This document shows positions 56,204-64,000 of a stretch of 64,000 nt of DNA, one piece after another. The stretch covers positions 1 to 64,000 of the forward strand of contig JBJYXV010000054.1 of the NCBI GenBank assembly GCA_046260155.1. The letters run 5' to 3'. The notes beneath the pieces are model-generated. The model made no database searches. It was not told where the DNA came from and was given only the letters and a program-made list of their open reading frames with translations. Numbering within the stretch: position 1 is the stretch's first letter; each line of letters begins with the position of its first letter. The DNA comes from PFL25 sp046260155. Lineage in GTDB: Bacteria > Chloroflexota > Anaerolineae > Anaerolineales > UBA4823. Both the position numbers and the translations under genes were made by a program.

Positions 56204-58141
56204 CTATACCAGTGCCAGTTCGGCTTCCGGCATGGCGATATCTTCGGGATCGAGGGCTGGCAGACCAAGCCCGGCGCGTTTCTTCTCGATGTGGCGGCGG
56301 ATCAAAACCGCAGCCCGGTTGGGGTCTGGTTCAACTGCAAATGTGGCACCGAAAACATCTTCGAGCCCCTCAGTCAGCAGTTTGACGATGTTCGGGCTGC
56401 CAAAGACCGGTGGGGCGATCCCGAGCACAGTGAAAATCCCGGAACCAACCACATAGGAACCGATGGAAACAGCTTTCTCGGAATACCATTCGGGTGCTGA
56501 GCCAGCCAGCGGCAGGGCACTGATGTCAACTCCGAGGGTGTTTGCCAGTGCGGCAGCCAGAACCAGGATGCGGGTATTATCCACACACGAGCCGAGATGC
56601 AGTACAGGTGGTATACCTAGTGCCTTGCAGACGGCGCTTAATCCTGGCCCAGCCAGGTCTGCAGCTTCGGGCACCATCAAGCCAGCTTTTCCATCTGCCA
56701 CGCTGGTGCAGCCTGTGACCACAACCAGGATATCATTCTCAATAAGCCGCTTGGTCAGTTCTGTGTGGCCCAGATCTTGTTTGATCTTGGGATTGTTGCA
56801 GCCAACAATACCAGCTGCACCCCTGATTTGCCCATTAACGATCGCATCGATCAGCGGCTGCGGTGTACCCCCTAAAGCGCCTAGGATGGCTTCGACAGAG
56901 AAACCCGTCATCATCCTAACCGGCTCCACAGGGATGTAGACTCGATCCTGTACCCGGTTGTCGAAATTCTCGATCGCTGTCCGGACGATTTGTTTGCCAA
57001 TCTCCAAGGCGCGCCCTGGGTCAAAACTTATGTGCTCAGCACCGGGGAATTTTGCCTTGTCAAATGTGCTGATGACCTTGGTGTGGAAGCACTTGGCAGT
57101 CTCTGTCACAGCGGGCATGATGCACTGGTAATCCACGATCATCGCTTCAACCGCTCCGGTCATGATTACCAGCTCCTGCATCAGGTGGTTACCTGCCATC
57201 GGGATACCCTTGCGCATCAGCACTTCGTTCCCTGTGCAGCACACACCTGCTAAGTTAACACCCTCTGCTCCTTTGCTTTTGGCAAGATTGAGCAGTTCCG
57301 GGTCTTGTGCTGCCACGACGATCACTTCCGAGAGCATCGGGTTGTGACCATGCAAGATGATGTTGACATGGTCTGCTTTCAAGGTACCCAGGTTGATCTG
57401 TGACATTTTTGGCGTAGGTGTACCGAACAAGGTGTCGGATAGGTCTGTGGCGACCATCGAGCCACCCCAACCATCGCTCAAACTTGTGCGCACAGCATGC
57501 AGCAGGATGTTGACCCAGTCGTTATCCACGCCCATATGGGTGCGGTGCATCATCTCAACGTTTTCGCGGTCGATGCCGCGCGGGTACACACCGACTTTAT
57601 CCCACAGGTCCTGGCGAGCTTGTGGTGCGCGTTTACCCAGGGGAAGTTTGTCTCGGCGCATGCCGTAATCTTCCATCATCTCCCAGGTTAGTTCCTTGGC
57701 GAGCTCCTGGTCGCTCTTGCCATCGGTTGGGATACCATATTCAACTGCCAATTTCTTGAGTTTTTCACTATCGGTGACTGAATAAACATCAGTCTCGCCC
57801 TCCCCGACGATGTGCAGTGTTTCCAGGATGTCACGCCCATGATCCGAATGTGCAGAAGCACCGCCCACGATCATCCGGGCTAAGTTACGGGCAACGATGA
57901 TGTCTGCATCTGCCCCACAGACACCTTTTTGCGGGCCATCCCCGAAGGGATCTACCCGACAAGGACCCATCGCACAGATGCGGCAGCTGGTCCCTAGATT
58001 ACAATATCCACACTGGGGCTGTTGTTTTTCCAGCCGGTCCCAGACAGTTTCAATACCGTTCTTGCGGGCCACCTCCAACATAGCCTGTGCATCATCATTA
58101 ATACTAAATTTTTTGTAACCGTTTCCACTGAATTTGGCCAT
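56204..58141 (-). CDS. cooS: Ni-dependent anaerobic CO dehydrogenase, catalytic subunit
   Basis: 645 residues, full length. B-cluster Cys at 53, 56, 61 and 75 (SCRICAMGPCRVD). C-cluster ligands map by spacing to His266 (ILHGHNPM), Cys302 (GVCCTGNE), Cys340 (DYQCIMPA), Cys448 (VGCNNPK), Cys478 (TGCTSVADG) and Cys519 (LGSCVDNTR), with catalytic Lys556 (SEKAVSIG). The D-cluster motif is C44-x2-C47 (CGYC), and the position matching the usual second Cys of the C-x7-C type is Ser52. It oxidises CO to CO2. No ACS gene is next to it, so it is probably an energy or redox enzyme rather than part of the Wood-Ljungdahl complex. It starts 3 bases after cooF. Confidence 0.96.
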   Translation of the reverse strand: MAKFSGNGYKKFSINDDAQAMLEVARKNGIETVWDRLEKQQPQCGYCNLGTSCRICAMGPCRVDPFGDGPQKGVCGADADIIVARNLARMIVGGASAHSDHGRDILETLHIVGEGETDVYSVTDSEKLKKLAVEYGIPTDGKSDQELAKELTWEMMEDYGMRRDKLPLGKRAPQARQDLWDKVGVYPRGIDRENVEMMHRTHMGVDNDWVNILLHAVRTSLSDGWGGSMVATDLSDTLFGTPTPKMSQINLGTLKADHVNIILHGHNPMLSEVIVVAAQDPELLNLAKSKGAEGVNLAGVCCTGNEVLMRKGIPMAGNHLMQELVIMTGAVEAMIVDYQCIMPAVTETAKCFHTKVISTFDKAKFPGAEHISFDPGRALEIGKQIVRTAIENFDNRVQDRVYIPVEPVRMMTGFSVEAILGALGGTPQPLIDAIVNGQIRGAAGIVGCNNPKIKQDLGHTELTKRLIENDILVVVTGCTSVADGKAGLMVPEAADLAGPGLSAVCKALGIPPVLHLGSCVDNTRILVLAAALANTLGVDISALPLAGSAPEWYSEKAVSIGSYVVGSGIFTVLGIAPPVFGSPNIVKLLTEGLEDVFGATFAVEPDPNRAAVLIRRHIEKKRAGLGLPALDPEDIAMPEAELALV

Positions 58142-58144
58142 GCT

Positions 58145-58780
58145 TTACGCTCCTTTCTTTCCGTTGGTATTCAGCTGAGTCACTGCCGCGCCATATCCAC
58201 GCCAGGCTCCAACATTTGTGGGAACCGGGACAGGTTGCGCTTTTGCCTCTCCAACTGCTGCTGAGATGGCCTCTGAATAGCGCCTCCGGGCTGCCTTGGT
58301 AAGCTCGTTGATCTCGCCAAACTCTAACGCATCGACTTTACAGGCCTCCACGCAGGCTGGCACCAGACCTTCCCGCTGACGTCCAATGCAATGATTGCAT
58401 TTGACAGCCACAACGGATCTTTCTGGGGCCTCGGCCTGTGGGAAGTAGGTGATCACATCAAAGGGGCAGACCATGGCACACATTCCACAAGCGATGCACT
58501 TGTGAGCATCGATCAGCACGATATCGGGGAAATCCGAAGCGTAGTGGATGGCTCCTGTCGGACACGCGGCCATGCAAGGAGCCGGACTGCAATGCCGGCA
58601 TTTATTGGGAAAAGCGGTATTCATAGCCAGTCCAGGTTCTGCATGGATACGTGGTTTCGGAGCAGGTGACTCGAAAACGGCCAGGAACAAATTCTTGGTC
58701 TGCGAGTGAGCTACCGCGCAGGCAGATTCGCACTGCTTGCAGCCAATGCAGCGTTCAGGGTGTACAAAGACAGTTTTCAT
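58145..58780 (-). CDS. cooF: CooF-like 4Fe-4S ferredoxin
   Basis: 211 residues with four Cys clusters for [4Fe-4S] centres: CIGCKQCESACAVAH, CRHCSPAPCMAACPTGA, CIACGMCAMVCPFD and CNHCIGRQREGLVPACVEAC. This is the HycB/CooF type. It takes electrons from CooS and hands them to the reductase two genes down. Ribosome binding site AAAGGAA. First gene of the CODH operon. Confidence 0.93.
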   Translation of the reverse strand: MKTVFVHPERCIGCKQCESACAVAHSQTKNLFLAVFESPAPKPRIHAEPGLAMNTAFPNKCRHCSPAPCMAACPTGAIHYASDFPDIVLIDAHKCIACGMCAMVCPFDVITYFPQAEAPERSVVAVKCNHCIGRQREGLVPACVEACKVDALEFGEINELTKAARRRYSEAISAAVGEAKAQPVPVPTNVGAWRGYGAAVTQLNTNGKKGA

Positions 58781-59233
58781 ACAGGTATTCCTTTCAATAA
58801 GCCGTTTACAGGGAAAAGTAATTCGGGCGACGTGCCTTTAAAACACCTCCTTTCTTAAAGCCTGCTTCCCCCTTCTCCAGGCATAATCACCAAGCATACC
58901 ACTACTATACTCACAATAGCCATGCATGGGGATCAAAGCGAACTGTCTCAATAATATTATTATAGACAAATGTGGAACCAAATTCAACTGATAATCATCA
59001 CTTTTCAACTATTTAAAACCAATTTCCTTTATTCCGAGGGATTCCCCCTGTAGTGTTGGTAACAGATAAACCATTAGAGTGTATTTAATGGGTTGCGAGA
59101 ATCAGGAGAATTCGAGTATATATAATTGAGTTGAACACACACCTCTTGGATTTACATCCAGATATATTGCTTCAGATTACGTGCTAGTATGTGAGTCATA
59201 AAGGAGTAAACAATCCAGCAAGCATAACGCTTT
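58781..59233. other. Divergent intergenic region of the CODH operon
   Basis: About 450 bases. It holds the cooF promoter listed separately and a 12-bp palindrome AATAATATTATT (58950-58961) just downstream of its -10, in the transcribed leader. No RcoM- or CooA-type site was identified with confidence. Confidence 0.5.
58959..58987 (-). promoter_or_regulatory. Sigma70-type promoter of the cooF-cooS operon
   Basis: On the minus strand TTGAAT (58987-58982), a 17-base spacer, and perfect TATAAT (58964-58959). It gives a leader of about 170 bases before cooF ATG 58780. Confidence 0.7.
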
Positions 59234-59797
59234 ATGAAGGGAATGTTATTGATTAAATTAATCCTGTTCTCCATTGCGACGATCGGTGTCGTCTGGATTT
59301 CTCGACCATCACTGCACAATATCCAGCACCATGGTTTCTACCGCTTCTTGTCGTGGGAAACTATTCTGATTTTGTTCCTGATCAATGTTGAATATTGGTT
59401 TGTCGATCCCTTCAGTCTTTGGCAGATCATCTCCTGGTCCTTCCTGGTCCTTTCCCTCTTGTTGATTTATCAAGGTATTCAATTGTTTCGGAAAACAGGC
59501 GGTATCGATGGAGGTCGTCTTGACCCGCAATTGCTGGGTGTGGAGAAGACAACAGAATTAGTCACAACCGGTATCTATCACTACATACGGCATCCATTTT
59601 ATAGTTCGTTATTATTCCTTAGCTGGGGAATATTCTTCAAACATATCAGTTGGATAGGATTAATCTTGGCAGGGATGAATACGGTATTTTTAGTGGTTAC
59701 CGCGAAACGAGAAGAAAGTGAAAATATCGCATATTTCGGTGAAGAGTACCGTCAGTATATGAATCAGACCAGGATGTTTATCCCATATCTCTTCTAA
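59234..59797 (+). CDS. ICMT/PEMT-like membrane methyltransferase
   Basis: 187 residues with four to five TM helices. The C-terminal motif GIYHYIRHPFYSSLLFL, then KREESENIAYFGEEYRQYM and FIPYLF are the hallmarks of the isoprenylcysteine carboxylmethyltransferase/phospholipid methyltransferase family (R-H-P and E-E at the SAM site). ATG 59234 has no good ribosome binding site; AAGGAG at 59203 is too distant. Substrate unknown. Confidence 0.86.
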   Translation: MKGMLLIKLILFSIATIGVVWISRPSLHNIQHHGFYRFLSWETILILFLINVEYWFVDPFSLWQIISWSFLVLSLLLIYQGIQLFRKTGGIDGGRLDPQLLGVEKTTELVTTGIYHYIRHPFYSSLLFLSWGIFFKHISWIGLILAGMNTVFLVVTAKREESENIAYFGEEYRQYMNQTRMFIPYLF

Positions 59798-60190
59798 GAA
59801 AGACCCCATGCCATTCATTCCAGATTTGATGAAAACCAAACCTGCTCTAATTTACTCACTGCCCCCCAATTCCCAATTCCTTTGAAGATAAAAGTGCTCA
59901 AACCTTAAGAAATACATAAGAATTTCTAAATGACTTGTTCATATTCTTCAGTTAAACTATGTAAGGGTATTTTATTCTTCCAGTTCAGGCAGTGTTTACA
60001 AGGAATTTGCGAACAGGTGATACGAGAGGCTGGCATGGGCAGGGGTGCGAGTTGTTAAGTTGAGTATTTTTGATGGTGAAGTAAGCAATCCTATCTGCCC
60101 GCGTGCAGAATCACAATGATGCTGAGCTACCGCACGCAGGTGATTGTATAAATTACCTTGGTCAAGGTGAAAGTGAAAAGGAGCAGCAAT
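59798..60190. other. Intergenic region upstream of the molybdoenzyme
   Basis: About 390 bases. Nothing recognised apart from AAAGGAGC, the ribosome binding site of the following gene, at its end. Confidence 0.45.
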
Positions 60191-61825
60191 ATGAAGGCAA
60201 GAATAGCTGGGACCGGAGCACTGGTTGGCGGTCTGTTAACTGCGGCGATGATCAGCTTGATGTATCTGGGGAATCAAATTGCAGGGTTACCCTTCGCACC
60301 CTTTGATCTATTCAACTGGATCTCCAGGATGCTGCCGGGCGCGGTGATCACCTTCGGCATCGACTTGATGATCGACACGCTGCTGCTATTGAGCATCAAC
60401 GTTGCTGATACTGCCAAGTTGGCCGAGCAAATTATGGCAGTGACTTTATTTTTAGTCCTGGGAATCTTTACTGGAGCATTTTTTTACATCATTATCCATG
60501 CGCGCAATATGAGGTTAGATCGTGTGTCCAGTTTGGTTCTTGGAGCCTTGTTTGGTTTGCCGATTGTGGCTGTCAGCGTGGGATTCGGCGATGCAAAGGT
60601 GCCTGCTCTGGTCAGTTTTGCGTGGCTCTTGGTTCTATTTCTTGGCTGGGGATTAGCGCTGAGCTGGTCATACCAGCGCCTGTACCCTGTTGGGAAAGAA
60701 CCCTCACCATCAGAGGAAGACGTGCAAACGGTTGAGGTGCTCAACCGGCGACAATTTCTGATCGCTTTGGGTGGTGCTACCGCGGCGATCACCCTGGTGG
60801 GAACCGGGATCGGGGCACTGCTCTCCAATGCGGAAAGACGAAGGCGAGATCAGGTGCTGGATGGCGGCCTTGCGCACCAATCCGAAGGACCCCAAGGAAA
60901 TCCTTTCCCGAATGCGGATGACCCGGTTCTGCCGGTGCCGGGCACCCGGCCTGAGTACACACCATTAAAAGATCACTATAAAGTGTTCATCGAGCTCGAA
61001 CCCACGGTGATCGACGGTACCAGCTGGCACCTGCCAATCACCGGGTTGGTCGATAACCCCCTCATGCTGACCCTGGATGACCTGCGCAATAATTACCAGC
61101 CAAGAGACCAATTTGTCACCCTTTCCTGCATTTCTGGCAGGATTGCTACTACCCTGATCAGCACAACCCAATGGACAGGAGCCGGTCTCCAGGAAGTCCT
61201 GGCGGATGCCCAGGTCAGCAATCGAGCCCGTTATTTGGTGATCTCCAGCGGAGATGGCTTCTACGAGACAATCGATCTGGATTTGATCGCCAGTGATGAA
61301 CGCATTATGCTGACCTATGATTGGGATGGACATCCCCTGCCGGTAGATCACGGCTATCCCCTACGGGTTTGGATTCCAGATCGTTATGGAATGAAACAAC
61401 CTAAGTGGATCACCGGGATCGAGGTCGTAGAAGAGTACCAGGAAGGTTATTGGGTGGAGCGTGGGTGGGATGAGGTTGCCCAGGTCAAGACTACCTCGGT
61501 GATCGACAGCGTCGCCGTTGATGCGTTGATCGAACAGGGCGATCAAACCCTGGTACCGATCGGCGGGATTGCCTTTTCTGGGGCGAGAGGCATCTCCAAG
61601 GTTGAAGTACGTGTGAATGGGGGACCCTGGGAGGCTGCCCAGCTGCGATCACCGCTTTCGGAGACAACTTGGGTGATCTGGCGCTATGATTGGCCATTCG
61701 CGGCAGGTAATCATACCTTCGAGGTCCGCTGTGCAGAAGGTGACGGAACACCACAAATCGAAGAATCCCATGACAGCCGCCCCAGCGGTGCAACGGGTAT
61801 TCACAGCGTGCAGGTGGATATCTAG
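60191..61825 (+). CDS. Membrane-anchored sulfite-oxidase-like molybdoenzyme
   Basis: 544 residues from ATG 60191 (AAAGGAGCAGC upstream; ORF also open to 60158). An N-terminal membrane region of about four TM helices (to about 165) is followed by a Tat-like NRRQFLIALGGATAA with hydrophobic helix (about 185-212). The sulfite-oxidase molybdopterin domain starts at about 258, with Cys313 in VTLSCISGRIAT as the Mo-ligating Cys and GYPLRVWIPDRYGMKQPKW. The C-terminal dimerisation domain has VEVRVNGGPWEAAQL and a final Arg-Pro-Ser-Gly-Ala-Thr. Probably a sulfite or S-oxide enzyme at the outer face; the substrate is inferred from family only. Confidence 0.87.
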   Translation: MKARIAGTGALVGGLLTAAMISLMYLGNQIAGLPFAPFDLFNWISRMLPGAVITFGIDLMIDTLLLLSINVADTAKLAEQIMAVTLFLVLGIFTGAFFYIIIHARNMRLDRVSSLVLGALFGLPIVAVSVGFGDAKVPALVSFAWLLVLFLGWGLALSWSYQRLYPVGKEPSPSEEDVQTVEVLNRRQFLIALGGATAAITLVGTGIGALLSNAERRRRDQVLDGGLAHQSEGPQGNPFPNADDPVLPVPGTRPEYTPLKDHYKVFIELEPTVIDGTSWHLPITGLVDNPLMLTLDDLRNNYQPRDQFVTLSCISGRIATTLISTTQWTGAGLQEVLADAQVSNRARYLVISSGDGFYETIDLDLIASDERIMLTYDWDGHPLPVDHGYPLRVWIPDRYGMKQPKWITGIEVVEEYQEGYWVERGWDEVAQVKTTSVIDSVAVDALIEQGDQTLVPIGGIAFSGARGISKVEVRVNGGPWEAAQLRSPLSETTWVIWRYDWPFAAGNHTFEVRCAEGDGTPQIEESHDSRPSGATGIHSVQVDI

Positions 61826-61883
61826 AAGGATAGTTTTCCTGTTTTTCGGGTCAATTTCAAATTAGCTGGCATTCATTTCCCCC

Positions 61884-61914
61884 TTGACATTAACGTTACG
61901 ATAAGGTGTATGAT
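61884..61914 (+). promoter_or_regulatory. MerR-type 19-bp-spacer promoter and operator
   Basis: Perfect -35 TTGACA (61884-61889), spacer of 19 bases, and TATGAT (61909-61914). The spacer contains the palindrome TAACGTTA (61891-61898). An overlong spacer with a central dyad is the mark of MerR-regulated promoters, so the gene is probably autoregulated. Predicted +1 is 61921-61922, at the ATG itself. Confidence 0.82.
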
Positions 61915-61921
61915 TGGTTGC

Positions 61922-62671
61922 ATGGTGAAATATACGATTAAACAGATCGCCGATCTAGCCGGGGTTACATCTCGCACCTTACGTTATTACGACCAGATCG
62001 GCCTGCTGCCACCAACCGAGCTCGGTGACAATGGCTACCGCTATTACACTCATGAGAGCCTGCTCCAGCTGCAGCAGATCCTATTCTTCCGGGAGCTTGA
62101 TGTACCACTGAACGAGATCGGTATGATCATGCACCATCCGGATTTTAACTTGGAAGCTGCATTGCTTGAGCACAAGGCGCGGCTGCAAAAACAATCCCGG
62201 AGATTGGATACCTTAATTGATACCATTGAACGCACTATCGCTAATTTACAAGGAGACAGGAAAATGGAAGAAGTTGAATATTTCGAAGGCTTTGATCAGA
62301 GCCAATACGAAGAAGAGGTAAGGCAGCGCTGGGGAGAGACACGCCAGTATGCTGAATCCCGGAAGAAATGGGCCAGTTACTCCAAGCAAGAAAAAGAGGC
62401 CATAAAAGCTGAAGGAGGGCGAATCACGACCGCCATGGTCGGTGAAAACCCTGACGCAGCACCAGACGATCCGCAGGTTCAGCAGGCGATTGGTGAATAC
62501 TTTTCCTACCTCAATAAGTATTTTTACTCCTGCGATATAGAATTCTTGCGTGGCCTGGCTGACATGTGGGAAGCAGATCCCAGGTTCGCAGTTAACTACG
62601 AAAGGATACGCCCGGGTGGGGCAGCCTTTGTGCGTGACGCGGTGCATATTTACTGTGATCGTAACGAGTAA
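61922..62671 (+). CDS. MerR-family regulator with TipAS ligand domain
   Basis: 249 residues from ATG 61922. MerR HTH (YTIKQIADLAGVTSRTLRYY, DQIGLLPP), coiled coil to about residue 105, then a TipAS-type domain (about 115-249: YAESRKKWASYSKQEKEA, YFSYLNKYFYSCDIEF, DMWEADPRFAVNYERIRPGG). TipAS proteins bind thiopeptides and other hydrophobic drugs. ATG 61910 lies within the -10 box, so 61922 is the start and the mRNA would be leaderless. It follows the molybdoenzyme gene by 96 bases but has its own promoter. Confidence 0.9.
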   Translation: MVKYTIKQIADLAGVTSRTLRYYDQIGLLPPTELGDNGYRYYTHESLLQLQQILFFRELDVPLNEIGMIMHHPDFNLEAALLEHKARLQKQSRRLDTLIDTIERTIANLQGDRKMEEVEYFEGFDQSQYEEEVRQRWGETRQYAESRKKWASYSKQEKEAIKAEGGRITTAMVGENPDAAPDDPQVQQAIGEYFSYLNKYFYSCDIEFLRGLADMWEADPRFAVNYERIRPGGAAFVRDAVHIYCDRNE

Positions 62672-62688
62672 AATTTACTTTTCAACAT

Positions 62689-62705
62689 CTTAAGCTACGC
62701 TTAAG
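62689..62705. repeat. Perfect inverted repeat CTTAAGC-TAC-GCTTAAG
   Basis: Seven-base arms with a three-base centre, 17 bases after the MerR stop and about 90 bases before the secreted protein ATG. No T tract; it could be an operator or a weak terminator. Confidence 0.55.
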
Positions 62706-62795
62706 TTGATTTCTACTCTCCCATAAAGATCAAAGCATCCCTTATTTGCTACACTCCAACCAGATTATTTAAGTAATTTGTCGCAAGGAGTGCTG

Positions 62796-63293
62796 ATGAT
62801 TAAAATAGCAATTTTTGGGCTGCTGGCAGCGGTGCTGCTTTTCTTGGGATTGACTGTTGGAGCGGCATATGCTGCCGAATCTCCATCAAGTACATCAATG
62901 AATACAGTTGGACCTTACGAGGGTGTTTTTTCAGGGGTGCTGTACGGGGATAACAATACAAAGGCCCCTATTGCCCTGCAAATGACTCACCGGGATGGGA
63001 TTGTGAGCGGCAGGGTGTACCTGGGTGAAGGTCTCTATGTAAATGCTGGACGATGCGGTGGGACGACTATCCCAGCACTGGCACAGTCCGCCAGCGGTAC
63101 AACCCTGGCCAACGACCCCAGTAAACTGTCTGTTATCACCAGTTTCAACCTGGCAGGTTTCAATATCGGTGTGGACCTCAACAGCAGTCTATCCGCAGAT
63201 GGCGATACCCTCAATGTAAACACATCCATCGACCTGCCCTGGCTCTGTGGGCGTGATCCATCCTACTCAGGTACGCTGTACAGAATCCATTAA
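62796..63293 (+). CDS. Secreted protein, unknown
   Basis: 165 residues from ATG 62796 with CAAGGAGTG upstream. Signal peptide MIKIAIFGLLAAVLLFLG to a cleavage site after AYA (about residue 24). Mature part is beta-rich with repeated Gly/Thr/Ser: VGPYEGVFSGVLYGDNNTK, QMTHRDGIVSGRVYLG, VNTSIDLPWLCGRD. It looks like a small lipocalin-like or beta-barrel fold, but no family is recognised. Confidence 0.78.
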   Translation: MIKIAIFGLLAAVLLFLGLTVGAAYAAESPSSTSMNTVGPYEGVFSGVLYGDNNTKAPIALQMTHRDGIVSGRVYLGEGLYVNAGRCGGTTIPALAQSASGTTLANDPSKLSVITSFNLAGFNIGVDLNSSLSADGDTLNVNTSIDLPWLCGRDPSYSGTLYRIH

Positions 63294-63586
63294 TTATTAT
63301 CGGTACCGAGAAACTTGTCTGATTTGGAGGTGGGATGGTCTCACCTCCGGAACTGATTCCTGGTGCCTGCCGGTGTGCCCGATCTCGCCACCCTTTTGTA
63401 CTATCAACTGCATCCTTCACCTCTTCTGCAGTGAGCCTGAATTTCCATTACATTTCTTTCCCAGATTTTCCGACCGAGATCATCCCATTCATAGGGGTGG
63501 GATCATTTACCATGCCTGTGATAAAACTGGGTGATTCTTGTCGATCCTATTCTGTAGAAAAATTGGGCGAAAAATGAAGTATCATC

Positions 63587-64000
63587 TTGAATAAATTATT
63601 TCTTCAGTCACTGACACTTGAACCTCCCGGAGAATTCTACTTGAAAGAAGGACTTGAAGCGAATCGCAAAATTTGCCAGAAACAGCAGACCGAGCTGCGC
63701 CATAGATTACTCAGTGAGGGAAAACACCAGTCTGCAGTTCAGCTGTTCTTCAAGCAGCATGCCATGCTGCATTCTGCAAGTATGGCACAATCCGAGCACT
63801 TTTCCCTCGAAGACGAGGTCTTTGAAAACCTAAGCGAGGATAAAGCTCGCCTGATCCCACGCACCAGTGAGAACTCTATCGTCTGGAACATCTGGCATAT
63901 CGCCCGCATCGAAGATGTAACTATGAATATGCTGGTGGCCGGAAGAGAACAGGTTTTCACTGAGGGAGAATGGCAGACTGTGCTTGGGATAGAGAATCGG
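63587..64000 (+). CDS. DinB-superfamily protein, 3' truncated by window end
   Basis: An open frame from after TGA 63577 to the edge. Starts considered are TTG 63587 and TTG 63641; no ATG lies near, so the start is uncertain. SIVWNIWHIARIEDVTMNML carries the W-x2-W-H-I-x-R-I-E-D signature of DinB four-helix metal proteins, and HSASMAQSEHFSLEDEVF precedes it. DinB proteins include thiol-dependent enzymes; the substrate is unknown. The C-terminal metal ligands lie outside the window. Confidence 0.72.
   Translation, partial: MNKLFLQSLTLEPPGEFYLKEGLEANRKICQKQQTELRHRLLSEGKHQSAVQLFFKQHAMLHSASMAQSEHFSLEDEVFENLSEDKARLIPRTSENSIVWNIWHIARIEDVTMNMLVAGREQVFTEGEWQTVLGIENR

Overview
The window looks like a contig from a facultatively aerobic, heterotrophic Chloroflexota bacterium, probably class Anaerolineae. 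That placement is an inference from gene content: fused bc-complex and cbb3-oxidase cytochromes, a transaldolase/glucose-6-phosphate isomerase fusion, MttB/DMGDH-type methyl metabolism, a SARP-like regulator with NB-ARC and TPR regions, and TMEM175 channels. No rRNA or tRNA was seen to confirm it. The window is dense with ordinary metabolic genes. I see no CRISPR array, prophage or insertion sequence. A run of 100 N (9286-9385) marks an assembly gap inside one gene, and genes are cut at both window edges.

Layout. 1-2072: two-component pair (OmpR-type regulator, HAMP kinase). 2470-3449: small membrane protein and DoxX. 4302-11946: a cbb3-type oxidase locus with ccoN, a ccoO fused to four extra cytochrome c domains, ccoS, a possible detached ccoP N-terminus, an ABM-like protein, a terminator, then the assembly genes (YtkA/FixH-like lipoprotein, SafE-like transporter, ccoI copper ATPase). 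12059-15965 (minus): GH15 glucoamylase, a CPBP protease gene broken by an in-frame TGA, and a small acidic protein. 16364-21249: TauE/DUF1634 exporter pair, Rieske protein, a cytochrome b/diheme cytochrome c fusion and a PilZ protein. 21600-31260: tal-pgi fusion, HAD hydrolase, gnd, zwf and a P3A-type proton ATPase. 31950-34851: PRC-barrel protein, ferritin and a second CPBP gene broken by TAA and TAG.

35256-41779: aldo/keto reductase, a minus-strand set (ADC-family protein, SRPBCC, alpha/beta hydrolase) and a divergent 1133-residue SARP/NB-ARC/TPR regulator. 42371-47980: a translationally coupled DMGDH-like / CWC zinc protein / MttB set, an ABM protein and a lysoplasmalogenase-like protein. 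48243-54414 (minus): CPBP-like protein, two TMEM175 paralogues, a lipoprotein, a small membrane protein, and a PAS-kinase/NarL-regulator/receiver set. 54903-58780 (minus): cooF-cooS-FAD oxidoreductase, an anaerobic-type Ni-CODH operon with a clear promoter. 59234-64000: ICMT-like methyltransferase, membrane-anchored sulfite-oxidase-like molybdoenzyme, a MerR/TipAS regulator on an apparently leaderless 19-bp-spacer promoter, a secreted protein and a truncated DinB-like gene.

Together the genes describe a cell that breaks down alpha-glucans, runs the oxidative pentose phosphate pathway, respires oxygen through a cytochrome bc complex and a high-affinity cbb3 oxidase with fused cytochrome carriers, and can probably oxidise CO to reduce NAD(P). 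The most notable points are the pentaheme CcoO fusion, the CX2C D-cluster motif of the CODH in a cell with an oxygen-respiring chain, two apparent leaderless regulator genes, and two independently broken CPBP protease genes.
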